The position numbers and the translations under genes were made by a program. A stretch of 26,356 nucleotides of DNA from NCBI GenBank assembly GCA_009774465.1, contig VSNT01000042.1, positions 1 through 26,356 on the forward strand, given 5' to 3'. This DNA is from Lachnospiraceae bacterium. Its GTDB lineage: Bacteria; Bacillota_A; Clostridia; Lachnospirales; Lachnospiraceae. Under the pieces are notes generated by a model. That model did no database searches and was not told the DNA's origin. It saw nothing but the letters and a program-made list of their open reading frames with translations. Shown in pieces: positions 1 through 7,072 of this stretch; within the stretch, counting starts at the first letter, position 1, and every line of letters starts with the position of its first letter.

Positions 1-209
1 GAACCATCCTGTTTACCTACTGCCCTTTTGCAAAACCGGTTAGAAATACTTTGGCCGGCAATCCTATCTTTAAAGATTTGATGGAGCGGTATGATGTGCG
101 CCAGAAACAGCATATTCACAGAATTGATATGTTGAAAAAACGAGTGGAAAGCAGCGGCAGCGATATTCCCCAGGAATTGCAGGATGAACTGGATTACTTA
201 AACTACTGA
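1..209 (+). CDS. C-terminal end of an unrecognised protein (5' end outside window)
   Basis: A reading frame open from the left edge ends at a TGA at 207-209 and encodes about 68 residues. The visible part starts around TILFTYCPFAKPVRNTLAGN and ends in a charged helical stretch (HRIDMLKKRVESSG) and ELQDELDYLNY. It is on the same strand as the reductase that begins 28 bases later, so the two could be co-transcribed. The CPFA stretch resembles a glutaredoxin CPxC site, but the second cysteine is missing and the rest does not look like a thioredoxin fold. I do not recognise the family and assign no function. Confidence 0.6.
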   Translation, partial: TILFTYCPFAKPVRNTLAGNPIFKDLMERYDVRQKQHIHRIDMLKKRVESSGSDIPQELQDELDYLNY

Positions 210-237
210 TTATGGGAAAAGGAGCGTATCTATCTTT

Positions 238-1788
238 ATGCCAAAGGATTATTTAACTGAATTTCTTCCTGATTTAGAGGAATTTAAGGAAAAAACCATG
301 CAGTTCCACCGTGGTGAAATTACAGTTGCCGAATATAAGGCATTTTCCGGAGGCTTCGGAAGCTATGCGCAAAGAGGCGGAAAAAAGCACATGCTTCGCC
401 TGCGTATGGCCGGCGGACGCCTCACAAAGGAACGTTTGAAATTTATTGTGGAAAACTGTGATGCATATGGCATTGACCGTTTAAAAATGACTACCTGCCA
501 GTCCATCCAGTTACATGATCTTGAGGCTTCCGATTTATGTGAATTAATGGAAAAAGCCTGGATGGCAGGCATGATTTCAAGAGGCGGCGGCGGTGATTTC
601 CCCCGTAATGTAATGGCTTCCCCTTTATCAGGCGTCCAGCAGGGCGAATTTTTTGATGTAATGCCCTATGCGGAAGCTGCCGGCGAATATTTAATGAATT
701 TTATTAAAGCGGTAAAGTTCCCACGAAAGCTGAAGGTATCATTTTCCAATTCACCGGAAAATGATACCCATGCCACTTTCCGGGATATGGGATTTACCGC
801 CAATGCCGACCATACCTTTGATGTGTATATTGCAGGCGGCCTGGGCATTAAGCCATGCCTTGGCGTTTGTGTTGATACAGGTATTTCTCCAGATAAGATT
901 CTCTACTATCTTAAGGCTATGGTGGAAACCTTTACTTCCTATGGCAATTACGAAAACCGCGGAAAAGCAAGAACCCGTTTTATGCAGGAAACCCTTGGCA
1001 CTGACGGACTTACCAGAGCATTCCATGAAAAACTTTCTGCGGTTATGAATAAAGAAGACCTGACTCTTCCGGCATCTGAAATTTTACACCCATCCCCTGC
1101 TGAAAAGGAAATGAATATTCCTGTTTCTGATAAGCGGATTATCCCTCAAAAGCAGGCCGGATTGTATTCGGTTTTTTATCAGCCTGTGGGAGGAAATTTA
1201 ACGCCGGATAAAGCTGCCTGTTTATACCATTTAATTGAACCTATGGAAGATGTGGAAATACGTCTGTCTCCTGATGAAGGTCTATATGTGATTAACTGCA
1301 GCGCCCGCGAAGCAGAAAAAGTTCTTAAGGCAACTGCCGACGGTGCACAAAGTCTTTTTGAGACTTCTGTAGCCTGCATTGGCGCTTCCATCTGTCAGGT
1401 GGGCATCGGCAACTCTCCTGCCCTGCTATCTGCATGTATTGAAAAAGTACGCAGGGAAAATTTTGCTGACGGTGTGCTCCCAAAGATTCATATATCCGGC
1501 TGCCCTTCTTCCTGCGGCACTCATCAAATCGGCGCCATTGGCTTTAGAGGCGGTATCAAACAAACGAAAGAGGGACCGAAACCTGCTTTTGCCATCTTCG
1601 AGGGCGGCTGTCCACTGCAGGGACAGGAAGTGATTTCAGATATGGGTAAATCTATAGAAGCAGACAAAATTCCCGATTTTCTTGTGGAGCTGGGAAAAAT
1701 GGTTTCGGCTGAAAATACTACCTATGATAAATGGATTGCCATGCATCATGACAGATTAATTGCATTAATTGAAAAATATACTGCCTAG
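238..1788 (+). CDS. Nitrite/sulfite reductase, siroheme and [4Fe-4S] type
   Basis: This 516-residue protein has the layout of the assimilatory nitrite/sulfite reductase haemoprotein family: two ferredoxin-like half domains alternating with two siroheme/iron-sulfur domains. The cluster and siroheme ligands are visible as C380-x5-C386 and C422-x3-C426 (ICQVG and SGCPSSCGTHQ). The first half has the expected basic and glycine-rich patch (GGKKHMLRLRMAGG, then RGGGGDFPRNV). The family catalyses six-electron reduction of sulfite to sulfide or nitrite to ammonium in the cytoplasm. Sequence alone does not tell which, and no partner flavoprotein or ferredoxin gene is visible. The start is the ATG at 238, with AAAAGGAG at 217-224 (a rather long 13-base spacer). 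A strong terminator follows the stop. Confidence 0.88.
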   Translation: MPKDYLTEFLPDLEEFKEKTMQFHRGEITVAEYKAFSGGFGSYAQRGGKKHMLRLRMAGGRLTKERLKFIVENCDAYGIDRLKMTTCQSIQLHDLEASDLCELMEKAWMAGMISRGGGGDFPRNVMASPLSGVQQGEFFDVMPYAEAAGEYLMNFIKAVKFPRKLKVSFSNSPENDTHATFRDMGFTANADHTFDVYIAGGLGIKPCLGVCVDTGISPDKILYYLKAMVETFTSYGNYENRGKARTRFMQETLGTDGLTRAFHEKLSAVMNKEDLTLPASEILHPSPAEKEMNIPVSDKRIIPQKQAGLYSVFYQPVGGNLTPDKAACLYHLIEPMEDVEIRLSPDEGLYVINCSAREAEKVLKATADGAQSLFETSVACIGASICQVGIGNSPALLSACIEKVRRENFADGVLPKIHISGCPSSCGTHQIGAIGFRGGIKQTKEGPKPAFAIFEGGCPLQGQEVISDMGKSIEADKIPDFLVELGKMVSAENTTYDKWIAMHHDRLIALIEKYTA

Positions 1789-1793
1789 CAGTC

Positions 1794-1830
1794 AAAAAAG
1801 GCTCGAGCGTTCTGTCGCCCGAGCCCTTTT
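1794..1830. terminator. Bidirectional intrinsic terminator between the reductase gene and coaBC
   Basis: GGCTCG (1800-1805) pairs with CGAGCC (1820-1825), the stem extends through GCG/CGC after one A-C mismatch, and the loop is TTCTGT. Six A residues precede the stem (1794-1799) and four T residues follow it (1827-1830), so it can end transcription from both sides. It lies 11 bases after the reductase stop and just beyond the coaBC stop on the other strand. Confidence 0.85.
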
Positions 1831-1833
1831 ATT

Positions 1834-3024
1834 TTACATTCTTGCTTTCAATATGCAGCTTAATAATTCATCCGCCACTTCCTCTTTGCTCATAATCGGA
1901 AGCTGTATTGTATCTTCCTTTGATATCAGAGTCACCACATTCGTATCTGTTCCAAAGCCGGCTCCCTGCTGCTTTAAATTATTCGCCACAATCAAATCCA
2001 GATTTTTTTTCTTAAGTTTTTCTCTGGAGTTTTCGATCATATGCTCTGTTTCCATAGAAAAGCCGCATAAGAACTGCCCATTTATTTTGTGTGCTCCCAG
2101 ATATCCTAAAATGTCTTCCGTACGCTCAAGCTCAATACTCATGGCATCATCTTTTTTCTTTATTTTTTCATCTGCAATATTTTTAGGACGGTAATCCGCC
2201 ACTGCGGCAGCCTTGATAATAATGTCCTGAGAAGGCGCATGTTCTTTTACTGCCTGCGCCATATCCGCCGCTGATAAAACGTCAATGGTCTTTACGCCCA
2301 CAGGCGGCTTTAAATCTGTCTTTCCGCTGACCAGTATCACCTCAGCGCCGCGGCGCATTGCTGCTTTGGCAATTGCATAACCCATTTTCCCGGTGGAGTG
2401 ATTGCTGATAAATCGGACCGGATCAATCTTTTCGATGGTTGGGCCTGCTGTCACAAGCACTTTTAGCCCTGCCATATCATCAGGTTTTAATCCTTTTAAA
2501 ATATACTCAAATAAAACCTCCGGCTCCGGCATCTTTCCTTCTCCGGTGTCTCCACATGCAAGATAACCTGTCGCCGGAGTAATCACTTCCATTCCATAGT
2601 GCGCAAGGATTTTCATATTATCCTGTACCATCTGGTTCTGGAACATTCTGGTATTCATAGCCGGTGCAATGATCTTTGGACACTGACAGGCAAGCAGTGT
2701 AGTAGTCAGCATATCATCCGCCAGCCCATGCGCCGCCTTTGCGATCACATTGGCAGAAGCCGGAGCAATCAAAAACAAATCTGCCTGTTTCGCCAATGAC
2801 ACATGTTCCACACTATGTTGGAAATTTCTGTCAAAAGTATCCACCAGACATTTATTCCCTGTCAGGCTTTCAAAGGTAATTGGATTGATAAAATTTGTGG
2901 CATTCTGCGTCATAATCACAGTCACATCTGCCCTTTGCTTTTTCAGCATACTGGCCAGTGATGCAATTTTATAGGCCGCAATACTGCCGGTCACTCCAAG
3001 TACGATATGCTTTCCTTCTAACAT
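1834..3024 (-). CDS. coaBC: Bifunctional phosphopantothenoylcysteine decarboxylase / phosphopantothenate-cysteine ligase
   Basis: The 396-residue protein makes 4'-phosphopantetheine for coenzyme A: the CoaB half joins 4'-phosphopantothenate to cysteine and the CoaC half decarboxylates the product. The N-terminal flavoprotein half (about 1-180) begins VTGSIAAYK and carries His74 (EHVSLA), the PAMN motif ending at Asn124, and Cys157 in GYLACGDTGEGKMPEPE. These match the catalytic residues known from E. coli. The C-terminal half (about 187-396) has TAGPTIEKIDPVRFISNHSTG and AAAVADYRP, typical of CoaB. AGGAAAGGAAAG precedes the ATG at 3024. It is the last gene of the panT-coaX-coaBC operon, 72 bases after coaX, and ends at the shared terminator. 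Confidence 0.97.
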   Translation of the reverse strand: MLEGKHIVLGVTGSIAAYKIASLASMLKKQRADVTVIMTQNATNFINPITFESLTGNKCLVDTFDRNFQHSVEHVSLAKQADLFLIAPASANVIAKAAHGLADDMLTTTLLACQCPKIIAPAMNTRMFQNQMVQDNMKILAHYGMEVITPATGYLACGDTGEGKMPEPEVLFEYILKGLKPDDMAGLKVLVTAGPTIEKIDPVRFISNHSTGKMGYAIAKAAMRRGAEVILVSGKTDLKPPVGVKTIDVLSAADMAQAVKEHAPSQDIIIKAAAVADYRPKNIADEKIKKKDDAMSIELERTEDILGYLGAHKINGQFLCGFSMETEHMIENSREKLKKKNLDLIVANNLKQQGAGFGTDTNVVTLISKEDTIQLPIMSKEEVADELLSCILKARM

Positions 3025-3096
3025 TCTGCTTTCCTTTCCTGAAATCTTTCTTTAACATAACCTTGAGGGGAACATCTTACGCCTGCCGCGCAAAAA

Positions 3097-3873
3097 TCAG
3101 GCTGACACATCTACATTTTTATGATAAATAATATTAAGTCCCTTAAGCGTCAGCTCATTATCATAAACAATCTTCTGCTTGCAATAGGGTACAATGCAGC
3201 CTGCCAGCCCTCCGGTTGCCACCACTTCCGCGTGATAGCCCAGCTCTTCCCATATCCGTTCAATCATGCCATCCATACTGGCGGCCTGCCCCATAATAAT
3301 TCCACTTTTCATACAGTCAATGGTATTTTTCCCAATAATCTTTTTCGGTGCCTCCAGACTGATCCTTGGCAATTGAGATGTACGATTTACCAGCGACTCT
3401 AAAGAAACCCTTACACCGGGCAGAATCATGCCGCCAATATAATTTTTCTTTTCATCAACCACGCTGATGGTAGTGGCTGTTCCCATATCTATAATGATAA
3501 TCGGAGCTCCATAGTATTTTAATCCTGCAACTGCATTTACAATCAGATCGGAACCCACCTGTGCCGGATGATCCATTAAAATATTCAATCCGGTTTTCAC
3601 TCCCGGTCCCACCACCAATGGCTCATTATGCAAAAGCTTTCCCATAGCAGATTTCAGGATATTGGTAAGAGGCGGCACTACAGATGCAATAATAGAACCT
3701 GTAATTTCCTCCACCTTTATCTGATACAGATCAAGAAGCGTCTTAAATGCCACCACATATTCTAATTCTGTTTTGGCTGTATCTGTGGAAACCCGTTCTA
3801 CAAAATAAACCTTTTCCATTTCAATGCATCCAATTACTATATTTGTATTTCCAATATCCACTGCTAAAATCAT
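3097..3873 (-). CDS. coaX: Type III pantothenate kinase
   Basis: The 258-residue length is normal for CoaX. It belongs to the acetate-kinase/Hsp70 fold superfamily and phosphorylates pantothenate to 4'-phosphopantothenate using ATP and a monovalent cation. Visible motifs are the N-terminal phosphate loop DIGNTNIVIG, the substrate-binding stretch HPAQVGSDLIVNAVAGL with the family's conserved Asp, the second phosphate motif IIDMGTATT, and GGMILPGV. GAGGGG sits 8 bases before the ATG at 3873. The gene begins 18 bases after the panT stop, so translation is probably linked. Its product feeds the CoaBC enzyme encoded next. Confidence 0.97.
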   Translation of the reverse strand: MILAVDIGNTNIVIGCIEMEKVYFVERVSTDTAKTELEYVVAFKTLLDLYQIKVEEITGSIIASVVPPLTNILKSAMGKLLHNEPLVVGPGVKTGLNILMDHPAQVGSDLIVNAVAGLKYYGAPIIIIDMGTATTISVVDEKKNYIGGMILPGVRVSLESLVNRTSQLPRISLEAPKKIIGKNTIDCMKSGIIMGQAASMDGMIERIWEELGYHAEVVATGGLAGCIVPYCKQKIVYDNELTLKGLNIIYHKNVDVSA

Positions 3874-3891
3874 GATTACAGCCCCTCTTTT

Positions 3892-4716
3892 TTACTCCTT
3901 AAATCCTTTAATTGGTTTCACCTGCATAAGCGCCAGTCCGATGCCGGCAATCAAAATTGCAGCAACCACAGCTTCCACAATGCCATTAAAACTGATAATT
4001 CCCATGATTACATCTATCACAGCATCGCCTGCAATCCCAAGAGCATTTGCATACGCATCCTTATATAAAATGTAAATTCCGCTCATTACAAACAGCGTAT
4101 TGGTAAAAGCACCAGAAAGACCTGCATAGGCAAGCGCAACACTGGAGGATGCTTTCTTGTGGGCAGTTATGGTAAGTACAATAAATAATATAATTCCCAC
4201 AGCAAGACCAGTTATAGTTCCAATCAACGCCCCATTTCCACTCTCTACCAAATTACTTACAAATGCTCTGATGGAAATAAATAAGATCAAAGATACTGCC
4301 GCATTAATCACAACACGCCATACTTTCTGTTCACTCTTTAACAGATTGCGAATCAGAATATACACAAAATAAGGAATGATTCCAACCAAAATTCTGGGGA
4401 CAAAGCAAATGTACATGCTCTTAAATACCCCTGATACTCCTACCACATTTGCCGCTAAAACCGGTGAAAAAACAAATGCAGAGGCGGTAACTGCCTTAAA
4501 GGTGTTGTTGATAAAGCTTGTTAATCCAAATACGAATCCTAAAAATGCACCTTTTTTCGGTCCTAAAAATAGTGCTCCAAGGATAACCGGGATATGAATA
4601 ACTGTTGCATTGATTACAACAAGCGGGATATATCCCAGCGGTGTGAATGCCATTATCACAATAATGGCGGTGAACAGTGCTGTCAGCACAAGTTCATAGG
4701 TTTTTTCATTTTTCAT
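3892..4716 (-). CDS. panT: ECF transporter substrate-binding (S) component, probable pantothenate transporter PanT
   Basis: This 274-residue, very hydrophobic protein has about six membrane segments and the ECF S-component look near its start (LVLTALFTAIIVIMAFTPLGYIPL, then IHIPVILGALFLGPKKGAFLGFVFG). S components bind a vitamin and dock onto a shared EcfA/A'/T module. None of those genes is here, so it would use one encoded elsewhere. Pantothenate as ligand is inferred mainly from its place as first gene before coaX and coaBC. The start is the ATG at 4716 because AGGAGG (4726-4731) lies 9 bases upstream. A longer frame to 4794 would run back into the promoter. Confidence 0.85.
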   Translation of the reverse strand: MKNEKTYELVLTALFTAIIVIMAFTPLGYIPLVVINATVIHIPVILGALFLGPKKGAFLGFVFGLTSFINNTFKAVTASAFVFSPVLAANVVGVSGVFKSMYICFVPRILVGIIPYFVYILIRNLLKSEQKVWRVVINAAVSLILFISIRAFVSNLVESGNGALIGTITGLAVGIILFIVLTITAHKKASSSVALAYAGLSGAFTNTLFVMSGIYILYKDAYANALGIAGDAVIDVIMGIISFNGIVEAVVAAILIAGIGLALMQVKPIKGFKE

Positions 4717-4765
4717 GGTACGTTTCCTCCTGTTATTATTCTCATATGAGATACAATACGGTGTA

Positions 4766-4794
4766 ATCATACCACATTGATAATTTTTTGACAA
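4766..4794 (-). promoter_or_regulatory. Sigma-70-type promoter of the panT-coaX-coaBC operon
   Basis: On the minus strand the -35 box TTGTCA (complement of 4789-4794) and the -10 box TATGAT (complement of 4766-4771) are separated by exactly 17 bases. Transcription would start near 4759 and give a leader of about 40 bases. A perfect 10-base palindrome, CTCATATGAG (4741-4750), lies in that leader just before the Shine-Dalgarno sequence. Confidence 0.7.
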
Positions 4795-4828
4795 TAAATT
4801 TTATAACAAATTCAACCAGAAAATCAAT

Positions 4829-4857
4829 TTGAGTTAAAGTCCTCAATATGGTACACT
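4829..4857 (+). promoter_or_regulatory. Sigma-70-type promoter of the MgtC-family gene
   Basis: The -35 box TTGAGT (4829-4834) and -10 box TACACT (4852-4857) have a 17-base spacer. The start of transcription would be near 4864, so the leader is very short and the Shine-Dalgarno sequence AAGGAG lies almost at the 5' end of the message. Confidence 0.5.
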
Positions 4858-4881
4858 TTAAATATATAAGGAGACAGGCCA

Positions 4882-5583
4882 ATGATTTTAGAACAAATAG
4901 ATTTTTTAAAAGAGTTAACACTTCCTTCTATCCTGCTGCGCACTTTTCTTGCCATGATGCTCAGTGGAATTTTAGGGTATGAAAGAGAAAAAAGGCACCG
5001 TCCGGCAGGCTTCCGCACTTATCTTGTGGTATGCCTCGGCTCCTGTCTGGCTATGATGATCGGTATTTATTTATCTACTACATTTGACTCTGCTGATGCG
5101 GGACGCATTCCTGCACAGGTGATCAGCGGCATTGGTTTTCTGGGTGCCGGCACCATACTTGTCACCAGACAGAATCAGGTAAGAGGCTTAACTACTGCGG
5201 CCGGATTATGGGCGGTTGCCTGTATCGGGCTTGCTTTAGGCGCCGGCTTTTACACCGGCGCGCTGGTTGTGTTCGCTGCAATATGGATTTCTTTAAGGAT
5301 GCTGCGGATTGTGCATACCCACTTAAACCCTGCCTTAAAATCCATCACCCTTCACGTGGAATTTGCAAAAATCAGTGACATGAGTCAGTTTATTGCCTTT
5401 GCCAAAAACGAACATTGTATCATTGATCATCTGGAAATGACACGTCCCAGAAAGACTTCAGAAAGCACCGCAGTCTCCGCAATCATTGCCTTAAGCTTTG
5501 CGGAAGAACTTACCTACTCCCAGATTGTGGAAACCTATGGCGGTTTGGAAGGGGTTACTTATATTGATTATGCCTATAATTAA
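4882..5583 (+). CDS. MgtC/SapB family membrane protein
   Basis: The 233-residue protein has an N-terminal membrane domain of about four to five helices (residues about 13-140) followed by a soluble C-terminal domain of about 85 residues resembling the ACT-like domain of MgtC proteins. The family signature is clear: LSGILGYEREKRHRPAGFRTYLVVCLGS, then GIGFLGAGTIL and VRGLTTAAGLWAVACIGLALGAGF. In Salmonella, MgtC is a virulence factor that restrains the F-type ATP synthase, while many homologues are annotated only as putative magnesium transport proteins. The role here is unknown. An AAGGAG sequence lies about 9 bases before the ATG. It stands alone, divergent from panT and convergent with the discoidin-like gene. 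No clear terminator is seen in 5584-5614. Confidence 0.9.
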   Translation: MILEQIDFLKELTLPSILLRTFLAMMLSGILGYEREKRHRPAGFRTYLVVCLGSCLAMMIGIYLSTTFDSADAGRIPAQVISGIGFLGAGTILVTRQNQVRGLTTAAGLWAVACIGLALGAGFYTGALVVFAAIWISLRMLRIVHTHLNPALKSITLHVEFAKISDMSQFIAFAKNEHCIIDHLEMTRPRKTSESTAVSAIIALSFAEELTYSQIVETYGGLEGVTYIDYAYN

Positions 5584-5614
5584 ATTTCAATCAGTCTAAG
5601 TGAAAAACCTTTTA

Positions 5615-6409
5615 TCATTCTTCTATATCCTTTCCATAAATTTCTATCTGACTTAACGCCGGAAAGGGCGACGGATCGTCTGCTTTTATCAGCTTTTCCA
5701 GTTTTACCCAGGTAATCCTTTTTGCAGGAAAAGTAATGACATGTGGAAGTCTGCTCTTTTCAAGTTCCCATTCCAGGCTGCTCCCATCAGAAAACGTCAG
5801 CGTCACCTGTCTCCACCAGTTATCGTGAGGGAAATCTGACCTGGTATACAAAACAATCTTATCTGTCTCCACCTGACGTCCAAATTCTACTGTCATTTCC
5901 GCATCATCCTGCATATTAATGCCCCAGGATTCATAAGGCCACTCTCCATGCGACCGGTTTTCACATACTCCATCAATGGCATTACGGGCGGCAAAAACTG
6001 ATTCGCCTCTTGTTTCCACATTCGCCCACGCATGTGGATAGCAATGAGTGTCTCCATGCTGATCGCATACATTCAGAGCAAGATTTCTGTACCTGTAAAT
6101 TTCCTCTTTTTCTGCACATCTGACATACAAATAGTGCCTGTTTCCTGAAAAAGTTTTAGGTGAATAAGAAATTCTTTTTTCACCAAAAGGAACATCATAG
6201 GAGAAATTATCCGTCAAATAGCATAAAGATGCCCCCAGCGCATCATCCACCTGAATCCACACAAAAATATTCTTTTCCGAAGCCTCCAGAACAATTCTGT
6301 CTCCTTCATGATATTCTGCTGTGCACACCAATGTAACATGGTCTTCTCCTCTGCTGACACAAATTGTCTTTCCATTTTTATCTAAAACCTTAAGTGCTAA
6401 AACTGCCAT
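5615..6409 (-). CDS. Cytoplasmic discoidin-like (F5/8 type C-like) carbohydrate-binding protein
   Basis: The 264-residue protein has no signal peptide or membrane segment. The second half (about 130-264) resembles an F5/8 type C domain: AARNAIDG, a Trp-rich stretch GEWPYESWGINMQ, then MTVEFGRQVETDKIVLYTRSD and DNWWRQVTLTFSDGS. The first half is rich in beta strands and I cannot assign it. Such domains bind sugars, and it is the last gene of a seven-gene sugar operon. Intracellular sugar handling or binding is an inference, and an enzyme cannot be excluded. The start at 6409 is supported by AAGGAG at 6417-6422, 7 bases upstream; a longer frame to 6448 lacks such support. It begins about 51 bases after the YesL-like gene. 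Confidence 0.6.
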   Translation of the reverse strand: MAVLALKVLDKNGKTICVSRGEDHVTLVCTAEYHEGDRIVLEASEKNIFVWIQVDDALGASLCYLTDNFSYDVPFGEKRISYSPKTFSGNRHYLYVRCAEKEEIYRYRNLALNVCDQHGDTHCYPHAWANVETRGESVFAARNAIDGVCENRSHGEWPYESWGINMQDDAEMTVEFGRQVETDKIVLYTRSDFPHDNWWRQVTLTFSDGSSLEWELEKSRLPHVITFPAKRITWVKLEKLIKADDPSPFPALSQIEIYGKDIEE

Positions 6410-6460
6410 ATCAATTCTCCTTCCTGTCTGTCCGCACAGCGCTTTCACCTGCCGCAGACT

Positions 6461-7072
6461 TTAATAATTCCAGTTATATTTGGGAAACACAATATATACC
6501 AATATCAACGAATGAATATAGGCAATGCTGCCCGCTCCAAAAAGAAGAAGGGGCCAGAAAACAAATATCCCCAATGCCAGAATACAAAGGGTTGAAACAA
6601 CCATAAGAAGCAGCCATGAAAAATTTTTTACAGCCGCCATAAATGTCATTACAAACAGTCTGTTTATCCCTGCATCCAGCCTTGCCATAAGTGGAAAAAT
6701 CAAAGTAAACACAAATAAATATACCAAAACAAGAACTGCCAGCCCCCAGAAAAACATGCTCTTCATTGATCCTTCCATTTGAAAAAGCATCCTGAAGCTG
6801 ATCCCCAGCCCCATTCCCACAATCAGCAGAATACACCATATCCCTGTCGCCGGTTTTAAGTTATCCCAATAAGAATGCCAGAAGGATTTCCAAATATAGC
6901 CTTCCTGATTTTTAACCATTTTAAGCGCCACATAATATAGCGCTGTAGTAGATGCCCCTATTGTTATGAAAGGGATACTTCCTAAAATCCATAATAATGT
7001 AAGGAAAAACATATCCGCAATCCTTCCCATGAATCTCCATACTGGATTGTTATAATCAAAAAGCTTTGACAT
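6461..7072 (-). CDS. YesL-like membrane protein (DUF624 family)
   Basis: The 203-residue protein has about five membrane helices. It starts with the typical YesL opening, MSKLFDYNNPVWRFMGRIADMFFLTLLWILGSIPFITIGAS, followed by TTALYYVALKMVKNQEGYIWKSFW. The DUF624/YesL family is recurrent in Firmicute polysaccharide clusters beside YesM/YesN two-component systems and sugar ABC transporters, as in the B. subtilis rhamnogalacturonan region. Its molecular role is not established. The start at 7072 follows AGAGGTG, 7 bases upstream, and overlaps the end of the DUF2264 gene by 17 bases, indicating translational coupling. A longer in-frame start at 7099 is possible but lacks a better ribosome site. 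Confidence 0.85.
   Translation of the reverse strand: MSKLFDYNNPVWRFMGRIADMFFLTLLWILGSIPFITIGASTTALYYVALKMVKNQEGYIWKSFWHSYWDNLKPATGIWCILLIVGMGLGISFRMLFQMEGSMKSMFFWGLAVLVLVYLFVFTLIFPLMARLDAGINRLFVMTFMAAVKNFSWLLLMVVSTLCILALGIFVFWPLLLFGAGSIAYIHSLILVYIVFPKYNWNY

Noticed and set aside
3..60. Glutaredoxin-like CPFA stretch in the first partial gene
   Set aside because: The second cysteine of the CPxC site is absent and the following residues do not resemble a thioredoxin fold, so no redox function is claimed.
4716..4794. Longer panT frame starting at 4794
   Set aside because: It would overlap the -10 and -35 boxes of its own promoter, while the ATG at 4716 has a perfect AGGAGG at good distance.
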